DNA of 64,000 nt from assembly GCA_019429425.1 (NCBI GenBank), contig JAHYIU010000003.1, positions 1-64,000 of the forward strand. The letters run 5' to 3'. The notes beneath the pieces are model-generated. The model did no database searches and was not told the DNA's origin. It worked only from the letters and a program-made list of their open reading frames with translations. The number at the start of each line of letters is the position of its first letter. Position 1 is the stretch's first letter. Of this stretch, positions 16,571 to 24,108 are shown piece after piece. The position numbers and the translations under genes were made by a program. The DNA comes from Candidatus Syntrophosphaera sp. GTDB lineage: Bacteria > Cloacimonadota > Cloacimonadia > Cloacimonadales > Cloacimonadaceae.

Positions 16571-16843
16571 ATGAAGCTGTATCTGACTTTGTTTTTGCTC
16601 ATCGGGCTGGGGGCCTGTCTGAGCGCCCAGGAAACCTTCGCCTGGGCGGTTTGCACGGACGCCTGGGGCCACTGCTATGTGACGGGTTTCTTCTATTCCA
16701 CGATCTCTTTCGGCTTCACCGAGCTGACGGCATACGGGTTGTACAATTACGAGGACATCTTCGTCGCCAGGCTGGACCCACAGCGGCGGCGCTTTGCTGC
16801 CCCGGGCCTTCTATTTGGTAAAGACGGTGCCCCGGGGGAATAG
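16571..16843 (+). pseudogene. Deleted remnant of an SBBP-repeat exported protein
   Basis: An aaggagct ribosome site precedes the ATG. The first 68 residues are a signal peptide (MKLYLTLFLLIGLGACLSAQ) plus one SBBP-like repeat (AWGHCYVTGFFYSTISFG ... EDIFVARLDP), as at the start of the proteins at 26284, 41775 and 60392. After LDP the frame becomes QRRRFAAPG and stops at codon 91. In the next frame the same DNA reads PRAFYLVKTV, similar to the C-terminal RRFYLVRSA of the giant protein. The simplest reading is an internal deletion that joined the two gene ends out of frame. Confidence 0.55.
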
Positions 16844-16903
16844 GAGCCCCCTATTCAGGGTGCGCCATCAGGAGAGTAAAAACATGAGAATTGAGGAGAA
16901 ACC

Positions 16904-17470
16904 ATGAAACCCAGGCCTGAATTTACCCATCCCATCCATGAACTGCTCCAAAAACGCTGGAGCCCGCGCGCCTTTTCCGACCGGATGCTGAAGGAGGAGC
17001 AGGCGCTGACCCTGTTTGAAGCCGCCCGCTGGGCTGCGTCCTGCAACAACGAACAGCCCTGGCGCTTCATCTGGTCGCTGCGGGACGGCTCGGAGAAGTA
17101 TGAAAAACTCTTTGACTGCCTGATGAAAGGCAACCAGGAATGGGCCGCTTCCGCGCCATTGCTGATCCTGGCCCTGATCCAGAACCACTTCAGCGACAGC
17201 GGAAAACCCAACCGCTGGGCCGCCCACGATCTGGGCCTGGCCATCGGCAACCTCACCACCCAGGCCACCCTGATGGATCTTTATGTGCACAACATGGCAG
17301 GTTTTTCCCGGGAAAAGGCGGCCGAACACTTCGAACTTCCCGAGGGGGTGGAACCCCTCACCATGTTCGTGGTGGGCTGGCTGGGCGATCCCGCCATGCT
17401 TTCGGAGTTCAATCAAAAGCGCGAAGCCCAGATCCAGGACAGGAAACCCCTGGCAGAACTTTTCCTCTAA
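16904..17470 (+). CDS. Nitroreductase-family flavoprotein
   Basis: The 188-aa protein has the nitroreductase-like signature: an RWSPRAFSDRML start (FMN-phosphate binding Arg/Ser), AARWAASCNNEQPWRFIW near 40-57, AAHDLGLAIGNLTTQATLMDL near 106-126 and a C-terminal VVGWLG. Such proteins bind FMN and use NAD(P)H to reduce nitro-compounds, quinones or related substrates in the cytoplasm; the natural substrate is not predictable. The length is typical of the short subfamily. Shine-Dalgarno gaggag before the ATG. It stands alone between the SBBP remnant and the DUF6448 gene. Confidence 0.85.
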   Translation: MKPRPEFTHPIHELLQKRWSPRAFSDRMLKEEQALTLFEAARWAASCNNEQPWRFIWSLRDGSEKYEKLFDCLMKGNQEWAASAPLLILALIQNHFSDSGKPNRWAAHDLGLAIGNLTTQATLMDLYVHNMAGFSREKAAEHFELPEGVEPLTMFVVGWLGDPAMLSEFNQKREAQIQDRKPLAELFL

Positions 17471-17584
17471 AGTGGATTTGAACCGCGCAAGCGTTTCTGA
17501 AATAAACCAGCGGCCGGACCGGCAAACCGGAACAGCCCGGAGAGTTCAGCCCGGCCTCGAAAACACCTGAACAGGGAGGTTGAG

Positions 17585-18208
17585 ATGCTTAAGCAAACCT
17601 TGGTCAAAGCGCTGCTGGTTTTGGCAGCCATGGCCTTGCTGCAGCTTGTTTCCGACGGCGATGTCCTGCCTTTTTTCATCCCCGTGCTGCTGGGGCATTG
17701 CGACACAGTCAAAGGACCGGTCGTGCAAGCCGCCGTCAAGGCCCTGGACACCGGGAACGTAGATCTGGTGCTGGTTTGGGTCCAGCCCCAGGACGAAGCC
17801 GCCATTCGTGAGGCTTTTCGTAAAACCCTCGATGTAAGGAAATTGGATCCCCAAGCCAAAGAGCTGGCCGACATGTATTTCTTTGAGACCCTGGTGCGCA
17901 TCCACAGGGCTGGCGAAGGCGCGCCCTATGAAGGGCTCAAGCCTGAAGACACGGAAGCCGAACCCGGAATCGAGGCGGCTGACGAAGCCGTGCGCACAGG
18001 CAGGATAGAGGAACTGGCCAAAGAGGTCTCCACCCATGTTGAACACGGCATCCTGGAAAAGTTCGCCGCGGTCCAGTCAACCCGCCAATACCCTCCGGAT
18101 GACGTGGGGGCCGGACGCAGGCATGTGCAGGCCTATGTGACCTTCATCCACTATGTGGAAGCGATCCACAAAGCCCTGCATGGCAGTGGCGAACACCACG
18201 GCCATTGA
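17585..18208 (+). CDS. DUF6448-family exported protein
   Basis: The 207-aa protein has a hydrophobic N-terminal signal or anchor, then the family hallmark GHCDTVKGPVVQAAVKALDTGN (about 37-58), VQPQDEAAIREAFRKTL, and LADMYFFETLVRIHRAGEGAPYEGLKP (about 94-120). These are the recognisable DUF6448 blocks. The C-terminus is histidine-rich (GSGEHHGH) and a His-Cys pair sits early, so metal binding is possible but unproven. Function is unknown for the family. Start at the ATG preceded by gggaggt. It is followed 80 bp later by the convergent end of the CsoR operon. Confidence 0.75.
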   Translation: MLKQTLVKALLVLAAMALLQLVSDGDVLPFFIPVLLGHCDTVKGPVVQAAVKALDTGNVDLVLVWVQPQDEAAIREAFRKTLDVRKLDPQAKELADMYFFETLVRIHRAGEGAPYEGLKPEDTEAEPGIEAADEAVRTGRIEELAKEVSTHVEHGILEKFAAVQSTRQYPPDDVGAGRRHVQAYVTFIHYVEAIHKALHGSGEHHGH

Positions 18209-18288
18209 GCCTGGCGTAATAGCTCTTTCGGATTCGCCGGGCCTGAGTTCCTGATTCCTGCCCCGGACAGGAACGGGCCCCGCTTCGC

Positions 18289-18963
18289 TCAGATCAGCTT
18301 TCCGTCGCGCAGTTCGATCATTCTCCCCGCCCGGGCGGCCACAGCCGGATTGTGGGTCACCAGGATGATCGAGATCCCTCTCGAGCGGTTCAGATCTGCC
18401 AGGATGTCCGCGATCTCGTCGCTGCGCTTGCTGTCCAGGTTGCCGGTGGGTTCGTCGGCCAGGATGATCTTGGGATCGCTGATCAGAGCCCGGGCGATGG
18501 CCACGCGCTGCATCTCCCCGCCGGAGATCTCCTTGGGCAGATGGTTCAGGCGCTGCTCCAAGCCCAGGCTGGAGGCGATCCCGGCAACTTCCGCGTTCCC
18601 GGTGCGGCCAGTCCTGAAGGCAAAGGGCAGCAGGATATTCTCTTTGACCGTGAGGGTGGGGATCAGATAGAATTTCTGGAAGATATAGCCAAAAGTGTCC
18701 CGGCGGATCCGGGTCAGTTCCCGTTCCGGCATGGCTTTTCCGTCTGTGAAGACGATCCTGCCGGCAACGCTCAGGTCTCCGCCGCTGGGATTGTCCAGGC
18801 AGCCCAGAAGGTGGAGCAGAGTGGTTTTACCGGATCCGGAGGGTCCCATGAAGGAAACGAATTCCCCGGCCTCGATCGCAATGTCCACCCCGTCCACGGC
18901 CCGGATCTCCTCCGCGCCGCGCAGGTAGGTCTTGCTCAGGTTGGTGGCGGTGATGATGCTCAT
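18289..18963 (-). CDS. ABC transporter ATP-binding protein (LolD/MacB type)
   Basis: The 224-aa ATPase has Walker A GPSGSGKT at 40-47, ABC signature ISGGEMQR, Walker B IILADEPT followed by the D-loop NLDS, and an H-loop VTHNP. Sequence and length place it with the MacB/LolD/FtsE-like ATPases that drive FtsX-fold permeases rather than classical importers. Its ATG overlaps the permease stop codon (ATGA at 18960-18963), so the two are translationally coupled. It is the last gene of the CsoR-led operon and probably powers release of a substrate or lipoprotein across the envelope, or metal efflux. Confidence 0.9.
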   Translation of the reverse strand: MSIITATNLSKTYLRGAEEIRAVDGVDIAIEAGEFVSFMGPSGSGKTTLLHLLGCLDNPSGGDLSVAGRIVFTDGKAMPERELTRIRRDTFGYIFQKFYLIPTLTVKENILLPFAFRTGRTGNAEVAGIASSLGLEQRLNHLPKEISGGEMQRVAIARALISDPKIILADEPTGNLDSKRSDEIADILADLNRSRGISIILVTHNPAVAARAGRMIELRDGKLI

Positions 18964-20156
18964 GAGTCCCCCTCGCTGCTGTGGATGGCCTCGATGGGCT
19001 TGATCCGCGCGGCTCTGAGGGCCGGATAGATCCCGCTGACGATGCCGATGCCCACGATGATGGCGATGGAACGCAGCACCAGGGGCAGATCGATCAGGAT
19101 CAGCGAGCCTTTGGGGGAGAAGGGCAGCAGATTGCGGATCAGGGTCTCGGTGAGCGCGGAAAGCCCCAAAGCCAGCAGGGTGCCGATGATCCCGCCCAGC
19201 AGGCAGAGGATCACCGTCTCGCTCCAGATCAGCCGGAAAATGTGACCGGCGGAGGCGCCCATGGACTTCATGATCCCGATCTCCTGATACCTTTCCAAAA
19301 CGGACATCAGGATGGTGTTCATCACCCCCACCATGGCGATCAGGATGGCGATCAGCGCGATGGACATCACCATCACCCGCGCCGTGGAAACCAGATTGGA
19401 GATGGTGTTTTTCACCTGCGCCATGGAGACCACCTGCACGTCCGGGAGGTCGTAGAGCTTTTCTTCAAAGGCGGCGATGTCGGTCTCCTTGTCCACCTTG
19501 ATCCCCACGCTGGTGAGCTGGCCTTCCAAGCCGAAAACCTTTTGCAGCGCCTTGTAGGGGACGAAGATGGTGCCGTCGTCCTGGGTCCCGCTGCGCTTGA
19601 GGATGCCCACGACCTGCAGTTCCACTTCCTGCTCCGGGATCAGGAGGATGTCCCCAACCTCACGCTGCTCCAGCTCCGCGGCTTCATAGCCGATCACCGC
19701 TTCCAGGGCTTCGGGATCGGTGAACCACCCACCCTGGGCGAATTCCAGATAGCTGCGCATCGCGGGGAAGGTGGCGGGATCGACTCCGTTGTAGGCCGCG
19801 ATGGCCCCGGTTTCTCCCACCGAGGGGTCGAACACCGCCTGCATCAGCATCGGGGTCAGGACCTGCACCTCCGGATGGGCCTGGAGGCTGTCCATCACGC
19901 TTTCCGGCATGTAGCGCAAACCGCTGCCGCCCTGCATCATCAGGGTCGCCGCTTCATAGGGGCAGCCTTTGGCGGTGAGCAGCACCTGGAAACCGAGGTT
20001 GTCGATGTCGGAATTCAGGGAGCGTTCATATCCTTTGTTAAAGCCCAGCAAACTGATCAGGACCCAGGTGGAGAGGGCGATCCCCAGCAGGGTCAAAACC
20101 GTCCGCGCCCGCTTGCGCTTCAGGTTCTTATAGGCGATGGTGCTTATCTTTGGCAT
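18960..20156 (-). CDS. FtsX/MacB-type ABC transporter permease
   Basis: The 398-aa protein has one N-terminal membrane segment (RTVLTLLGIALSTWVLISLLG), a periplasmic MacB_PCD-like domain of about 210 residues, and three C-terminal membrane segments (MVMSIALIAILIAMVGVMNTI, ILCLLGGIIGTLLALGLS, SIAIIVGIGIVSGIYPALRAA). This is the FtsX-fold layout of MacB/LolC permeases. The conserved ERYQEIGIMKSMGAS coupling stretch is present. The ATG at 20156 is chosen for the AAGGAAG upstream. It lies between the lipoprotein gene (19-bp gap) and the ATPase (4-bp overlap). Such permeases act by mechanotransmission on periplasmic partners; here the operon context suggests copper stress. Confidence 0.85.
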   Translation of the reverse strand: MPKISTIAYKNLKRKRARTVLTLLGIALSTWVLISLLGFNKGYERSLNSDIDNLGFQVLLTAKGCPYEAATLMMQGGSGLRYMPESVMDSLQAHPEVQVLTPMLMQAVFDPSVGETGAIAAYNGVDPATFPAMRSYLEFAQGGWFTDPEALEAVIGYEAAELEQREVGDILLIPEQEVELQVVGILKRSGTQDDGTIFVPYKALQKVFGLEGQLTSVGIKVDKETDIAAFEEKLYDLPDVQVVSMAQVKNTISNLVSTARVMVMSIALIAILIAMVGVMNTILMSVLERYQEIGIMKSMGASAGHIFRLIWSETVILCLLGGIIGTLLALGLSALTETLIRNLLPFSPKGSLILIDLPLVLRSIAIIVGIGIVSGIYPALRAARIKPIEAIHSSEGDS

Positions 20157-20175
20157 TTCAAACTTCCTTTTGGCC

Positions 20176-20775
20176 TCACCAGCCGGCAAAATGCCGCATG
20201 AGCGCCAGGTTTTTCTTCACGCCGCGCATGATCGCGGCAAAATCCGGGTCGCCGGGGGCGGGATTTTTGATCGCGAGGGTCTTTCCCTTTCCGCTCCCTT
20301 TCCCAACGTCCCAGGTGGCCAGGTCTTTTTGGTTCAGCCCCGTGAACTGCGCTGTGAAGGCTTCCGCCCGGAACAGTTTGGCATTCTTCGAGCTGATCTT
20401 TTGCAGGTACATGTTGGTGATCCTGCCGGTGTTGTCCAGGCTCAGGAAGATCTGCAGGCCGCCGTAGCGCCCTTTTTGGTTGACCCCGTGGATGTAGCCG
20501 ATCTTGCTTTCCCCTTTGTAGATCGTATAGAGGGTGTAGGGGATGTCGATCGTCTCGTAGAGGCCGCTGAATTTATCGCCCAGATCCGCCTCGACCTTCG
20601 CCAGGAGGGCTTTACCACCCTCCCTGCTCAGCGTGCGGTAGCTGGTCTTATAGCCCGTGGAACCGGGAAAAAGCCGGGCCACGTCTTTATCGGGGTCATT
20701 CAGGTCGCAGCCCACCGCCGCCCAGACAGGCAGCCAGAGGAGCGCGAACAGGATGAGTAAGGTGAATTTTTGCAT
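20176..20775 (-). CDS. Exported lipoprotein-like protein, possibly FMN-binding-like fold
   Basis: The 199-aa protein has a signal peptide ending AAVGC, an acceptable lipobox, so it may be lipid-anchored at Cys23. The central part (YTIYKGESKIGYIHGVNQKGRYGGLQIFLSLDNTGRITNMYLQKI) resembles the RnfG/NqrC-type FMN-binding domain pattern, but I cannot see the flavin-attachment SGAT motif, so the fold call is tentative. The gene is close to the barrel gene (8-bp gap) and the permease, and should belong to the same CsoR-controlled transcript. A role in redox or metal handling in the periplasm is inference. Confidence 0.6.
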   Translation of the reverse strand: MQKFTLLILFALLWLPVWAAVGCDLNDPDKDVARLFPGSTGYKTSYRTLSREGGKALLAKVEADLGDKFSGLYETIDIPYTLYTIYKGESKIGYIHGVNQKGRYGGLQIFLSLDNTGRITNMYLQKISSKNAKLFRAEAFTAQFTGLNQKDLATWDVGKGSGKGKTLAIKNPAPGDPDFAAIMRGVKKNLALMRHFAGW

Positions 20776-20783
20776 GGTCCCTC

Positions 20784-21824
20784 CTAAAAGGGCAGGGCTT
20801 TGTAGTAATAGAGTTGCAGGGCGATGGTGCCGCTTTCCGCCGGCTCCGAGTAGGTGAAGGCAGAGCGCAGGGCCAGGTCCGGGCTGAGCCGGTAGCCCGC
20901 GCCCAGCGAGTAATTCTGGACCGCCGCTCCCGCGAGTTCCTGAAACTGCCCTTGCAGCGTGATCTCCGCCCGGTCTTCCGGAAGCGGGAACCAGGTCAGG
21001 CGAGCCAGTGCGGCGTAGGCCGGGTTCTCGTGAAAGCTTCCGTAGAGCAGGTCGGAACGCAGTTCAAAGGCCGTGATCCGCCGGCTGAAATCGATCCCGC
21101 CCAGCAGGAGGCGGTGGGTCGCCAGGTCGTGCATGAAATGGTAGCCCATGGTTTTGAACACGGTTCCCGCTGCCAGGGATGCCCCCAGGGCGATGTTTTC
21201 CCGGGAATGTTCCCCCAGCCCGGCGCGCGCGGCCAGCAGCCAGCTTTCGTCGTAAGCAAGCGCCATGCCGCTTCCCGTGGTCAGGGAAACAGCCAGCTCG
21301 GGCCTGCCGCGGTTGAAATTCAGCCCCAGCCCCCAATCGCGGTCCATCACCAGCCCGCTCATGGTGTTGTCCATCAGGATCTGGGCGTGGTTGTCCAGGG
21401 TGAGGGACAGGCCGAGGGCGGGTTTATTGTGGCCGATCCAGGCGTCGAAGCCCGGGGCCTTGAAGTTCAGGAAGGCGTTGTAGAGCTGGGGTTCCAGGCG
21501 GGAAGGCCGGTTTTCGTCATAGGCCAGGCGGGCTTGGACCGCCAGATAGCCCCAGTCGCGCCCTTCCCCGCCCAGGCGCTGGACCAGGTCAAAGCCCAGC
21601 GAGGGCTTCTGCATCGCCTCATCAGGATGCATGGAGTAGGGGCGGAAGGAGTTGGACGGGCTCTCCCAGCTTCCCACGGCCTGGGCTTCGGCAAACAGGA
21701 GCCTCCCTTGGGCGTTCAGGGTTCCTCCGGCCAAGCTCAGCAGGGCCAGAATCGCCAGGGCCGCCCGGGGGCGGTTGATCATATTCCCCAAGCCCGCTCC
21801 AAGTTTGGTTTTCGGGCTGAACAT
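20784..21824 (-). CDS. Outer-membrane beta-barrel protein of the CsoR operon
   Basis: The 346-aa protein has a signal peptide (RAALAILALLSLAGGTLNAQ) and then alternating amphipathic strands rich in Tyr, Trp and Gly (YLAVQARLAYDENRPSRLEPQLYNAF, WGLGLNFNRGRPELAVSLTT, YSLGAGYRLSPDLALRSAFTY). It ends in an aromatic residue (YYYKALPF), the usual sign of an outer-membrane barrel. No named porin family recognised. Two starts are plausible: ATG at 21824 (AGGAAA upstream) or ATG at 21782 (ggagcgggc upstream), the latter giving a cleaner signal peptide. It sits 18 bp after the FixH-like gene. Confidence 0.7.
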   Translation of the reverse strand: MFSPKTKLGAGLGNMINRPRAALAILALLSLAGGTLNAQGRLLFAEAQAVGSWESPSNSFRPYSMHPDEAMQKPSLGFDLVQRLGGEGRDWGYLAVQARLAYDENRPSRLEPQLYNAFLNFKAPGFDAWIGHNKPALGLSLTLDNHAQILMDNTMSGLVMDRDWGLGLNFNRGRPELAVSLTTGSGMALAYDESWLLAARAGLGEHSRENIALGASLAAGTVFKTMGYHFMHDLATHRLLLGGIDFSRRITAFELRSDLLYGSFHENPAYAALARLTWFPLPEDRAEITLQGQFQELAGAAVQNYSLGAGYRLSPDLALRSAFTYSEPAESGTIALQLYYYKALPF

Positions 21825-21842
21825 GGGAATGTTTCCTGTTTC

Positions 21843-22304
21843 TTAAATCTCGAGTTTGACCAGCGCGGTGTTGCGCACCTTGCCGTCTTTGCTGAACTGC
21901 AGCTCGATCTCCCAGTCGCCGAGCATCATGAAATTGACCGGGATGGCGTATTGCTTCTGCTTGTTCATCCGCATCGCCTTGGGGCCTGTGTCGTGGGCTC
22001 CCCGCATCGAGGGCATGTAGGCGTTGGCGGTGATCGTGAAATCGTCCGAAGGCCTGTTCTTCTTGTCCCTGACGGTCACGTAGAGGATGTGGGTGCCGAT
22101 CTTGGGGGATTTGTCCCATTTATAGGTGACGCTCTTGTTGTCGTAGAGCGGCGTGGCTTTTTTGGTGGAAAGCACAGGCGCGTCGGAGGCGGTATAGGTT
22201 GATTTGGCCTCGGCTTGCAAGCCGGCGGGGCAACTTCCGCAATGCTGTGCCACCAGAGGCAGTAGCACCAGGCTGGCCAGGATTATCATCAATGCTTTGT
22301 TCAT
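21843..22304 (-). CDS. FixH/YtkA-like exported protein
   Basis: The 153-aa protein has a signal peptide (MNKALMIILASLVLLPLVAQ) and a single immunoglobulin-like domain of the FixH/YtkA type. This shows in ITANAYMPSMRGAHDTGPKAM followed by YAIPVNFMMLGDWEIELQF, where the methionine-rich MPSM and the GDW stretches are family marks. An early HCGSC pair of cysteines and several Met/His could bind copper. Members occur with cytochrome oxidase assembly and copper handling. It lies 20 bp after csoR, which supports a copper-related periplasmic role. Confidence 0.7.
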   Translation of the reverse strand: MNKALMIILASLVLLPLVAQHCGSCPAGLQAEAKSTYTASDAPVLSTKKATPLYDNKSVTYKWDKSPKIGTHILYVTVRDKKNRPSDDFTITANAYMPSMRGAHDTGPKAMRMNKQKQYAIPVNFMMLGDWEIELQFSKDGKVRNTALVKLEI

Positions 22305-22324
22305 TGTAGGCTCCTTGTAGGTCT

Positions 22325-22627
22325 TCAGGTTTTCGCCATCTTGGCGATGGTTTGTTTCAGCTCGTCCAGGATATTGGGGGAGCCGGAGCGGATCTGGTCC
22401 ACTATGCAGGAATTAAGATGGGCCTCGAACAGCTCCTGGGAAACGGAACCCAGGGCGCTGCGCACGGCGGAGATCTGGGTGAGCACGTCGTCGCAATAGA
22501 CGTCGTCCTGGATCATCTTCTGGATCCCGCGCACCTGGCCTTCGATCCGCTTCAGGCGGTTGGCCAGCTTCTTTTTCAGCTCCGCGCCGTGATGCGCTTT
22601 CCTCGTGTCTGGGCAGCATGTTTTCAT
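22325..22627 (-). CDS. csoR: CsoR-type copper-sensing repressor
   Basis: The 100-aa protein is of the CsoR/RcnR (DUF156) family: RLKRIEGQVRGIQKMIQDD at 24-42 and the ligand set C45, H70, C74, with the spacing (25 and 4) of copper-sensing CsoR and without the RcnR/FrmR pattern. It should be an all-helical oligomer that leaves its operator when it binds Cu(I). An extra CC pair lies at 4-5. Start ATG with AAGGAG upstream. It heads the leftward operon down to 18289 and has a CsoR-like operator 17 bp upstream, so it probably represses its own operon. Confidence 0.85.
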   Translation of the reverse strand: MKTCCPDTRKAHHGAELKKKLANRLKRIEGQVRGIQKMIQDDVYCDDVLTQISAVRSALGSVSQELFEAHLNSCIVDQIRSGSPNILDELKQTIAKMAKT

Positions 22628-22643
22628 ATCTCGGCTCCTTAAT

Positions 22644-22660
22644 ATACCCCATGGGGGTAT
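22644..22660 (-). promoter_or_regulatory. CsoR operator with TATAAAT -10
   Basis: ATACCCCATGGGGGTAT is a near-perfect GC-box palindrome of the CsoR type, 17 bp upstream of csoR. On the minus strand TATAAAT overlaps its upstream edge and could be the -10, so a bound repressor would block transcription start. Confidence 0.7.
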
Positions 22661-23075
22661 TTATAGGATAACCCGCTCCGCTACCCAGGCAAACTATATT
22701 TTTCGGGAGTTGGAAGGAGGGCGGAAAGAGAAGGAGGCAGGACAGCTTGGGTGGCGCGGAAAAGCGCGGAAACAGACGAAAAAAACGGAAAAAGGTGAGG
22801 GGATTTTATGGTTTTAGCGTTGTAACGTTTTGGCGTTATGGGTTAGGGCTGATGGGACCTGTCCACGAATTACACGAATTACACGAAGGGGCGCGGTGGC
22901 GTGGTGTCGTTTTGGCGTGGTCTGGCAGTGTTACGTGTTTCACATCTCTTTATCCGTTAATCCGTATCATCCGTTAAATCCGTATGAAACTCTCTTTAAA
23001 TCCGCGCGATCCGCTTTTTATCCGCGTGATCTGCGGGAAACTTCTTAATCCGTCCAATCCGTATGAAAATCCCTT
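22661..23075. repeat. Repeat-rich spacer (CACGAATTA, ATCCGT, ATCCGCG words)
   Basis: No gene is visible in 415 bp. A tandem cacgaattacacgaattaca lies near 22862. A tract of ttaatccgtatcatccgtta and related words lies at 22955-23070 and continues to the stop codon of the lipoprotein gene, whose last codons overlap it. Confidence 0.6.
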
Positions 23076-23816
23076 TTAATCCGCGGGCAACAACAAACCT
23101 CCACTCGCCTCGCGCGGTGTGCCGGCGTCTGTTCCGAAGGGCTCATTGACGCGTGGATCAAGGGCATTGGAACCAATCTCGCTGCTTGCTTCGCCCACCG
23201 TTTTGCCGGAGGCGTCCGATTTGAAGGTGTTGAGCAGCGTGACCGACTGGTTATTGGTCCAGGGGAAGTTAAAATGGACCTGGTGTTGCCAGTAGGTGTA
23301 GTCCGAGGGCATGTCCATCCAATTGGCCTGGACCCGGGTTCCGGCGTAGGCCCTGTAGTATCCGGTGTTGTAGGTGATCCCGTTGCCCGGGATGATGATG
23401 TCGTCGACCGTCTGGTCGGGAAAGCCGATGTTCACATGGAGGGGCCGCAGGTCGCGCCAGCCGGTGTTGCGCATTTTCAGGAAGAACAGGTCCGGAAAGG
23501 TGATCAGGTAGGTGTTGTAGGAATCGCCGTAGATCTCGTTGGTGCGCGACCAATCCACCACCAGGCCGATCGCCTCGCCATTGGCATCCTGGCCATGGGT
23601 GAAGGCTGAGTAGCTGTAGCATTGGTCTTGTCTCTCGATCCTGAAGGTGACGGTTTCACCCGGGGAGATCACCCGCGAGCCGTAGCCGTCAACCTGGATC
23701 CAAATATCCGTGTAGAGCATGTTGGTGAACCTGGCCAGAAAAGGCGGCCTGGCTTCGTGTACGATGCATGAGGCCAGCAGCAGCGCCGGCAGGCAAAGAA
23801 GCAGGATCTTGCGCAT
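23076..23816 (-). CDS. Putative lipoprotein, unknown family
   Basis: The 246-aa protein starts at the ATG at 23816 (AAGGAG upstream), giving MRKILLLCLPALLLASCIVH with a good lipobox (LLASC, Cys17). The mature part is beta-rich with many aromatic residues (MLYTDIWIQVDGYGSRVISPGETVTFRIER, TYWQHQVHFNFPWTNNQSVTLL) and shows no catalytic motif I recognise. Probably anchored to a membrane and facing the periplasm or surface. The 3' end lies inside an ATCCGCG-type repeat (GGLLLPAD at the C-terminus), so the natural end may have been changed by repeat insertion. Stands alone, divergent from the hydrolase gene. Confidence 0.65.
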   Translation of the reverse strand: MRKILLLCLPALLLASCIVHEARPPFLARFTNMLYTDIWIQVDGYGSRVISPGETVTFRIERQDQCYSYSAFTHGQDANGEAIGLVVDWSRTNEIYGDSYNTYLITFPDLFFLKMRNTGWRDLRPLHVNIGFPDQTVDDIIIPGNGITYNTGYYRAYAGTRVQANWMDMPSDYTYWQHQVHFNFPWTNNQSVTLLNTFKSDASGKTVGEASSEIGSNALDPRVNEPFGTDAGTPREASGGLLLPAD

Positions 23817-24037
23817 GTCTGATACTCCTTGGTGGCCGCAAAGTCCGCAGACTCCCGCCATTCGTTTTCCGCCGCCCCGGAATCTGAACTTTTCCAGGGG
23901 GGATCTTGTTCGTCATTGATTATACTCCCGCGTGGGGCAAAACCTTCACCCAAATGCCACCGATCCAGCGGCGGGGAAAAAAAGAAAGAGATCAGGGATA
24001 CGCGGGTTGTGCTCAGAGGCTGAACAAGCCTTTTAGC

Positions 24038-24108
24038 TTGACAAAAACCAGGAAGATGTAACATGTGATTCATATCGAACCACTGAATTTTTATCAGGGA
24101 GGAAGACA
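24038..24108 (+). promoter_or_regulatory. Promoter and leader of the alpha/beta hydrolase gene
   Basis: TTGACA at 24038-24043 with TAACAT 15 bp later, then a 40-bp leader and agggagga before the ATG. The rest of the 290-bp gap (23817-24108) shows nothing else clear. Confidence 0.4.
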
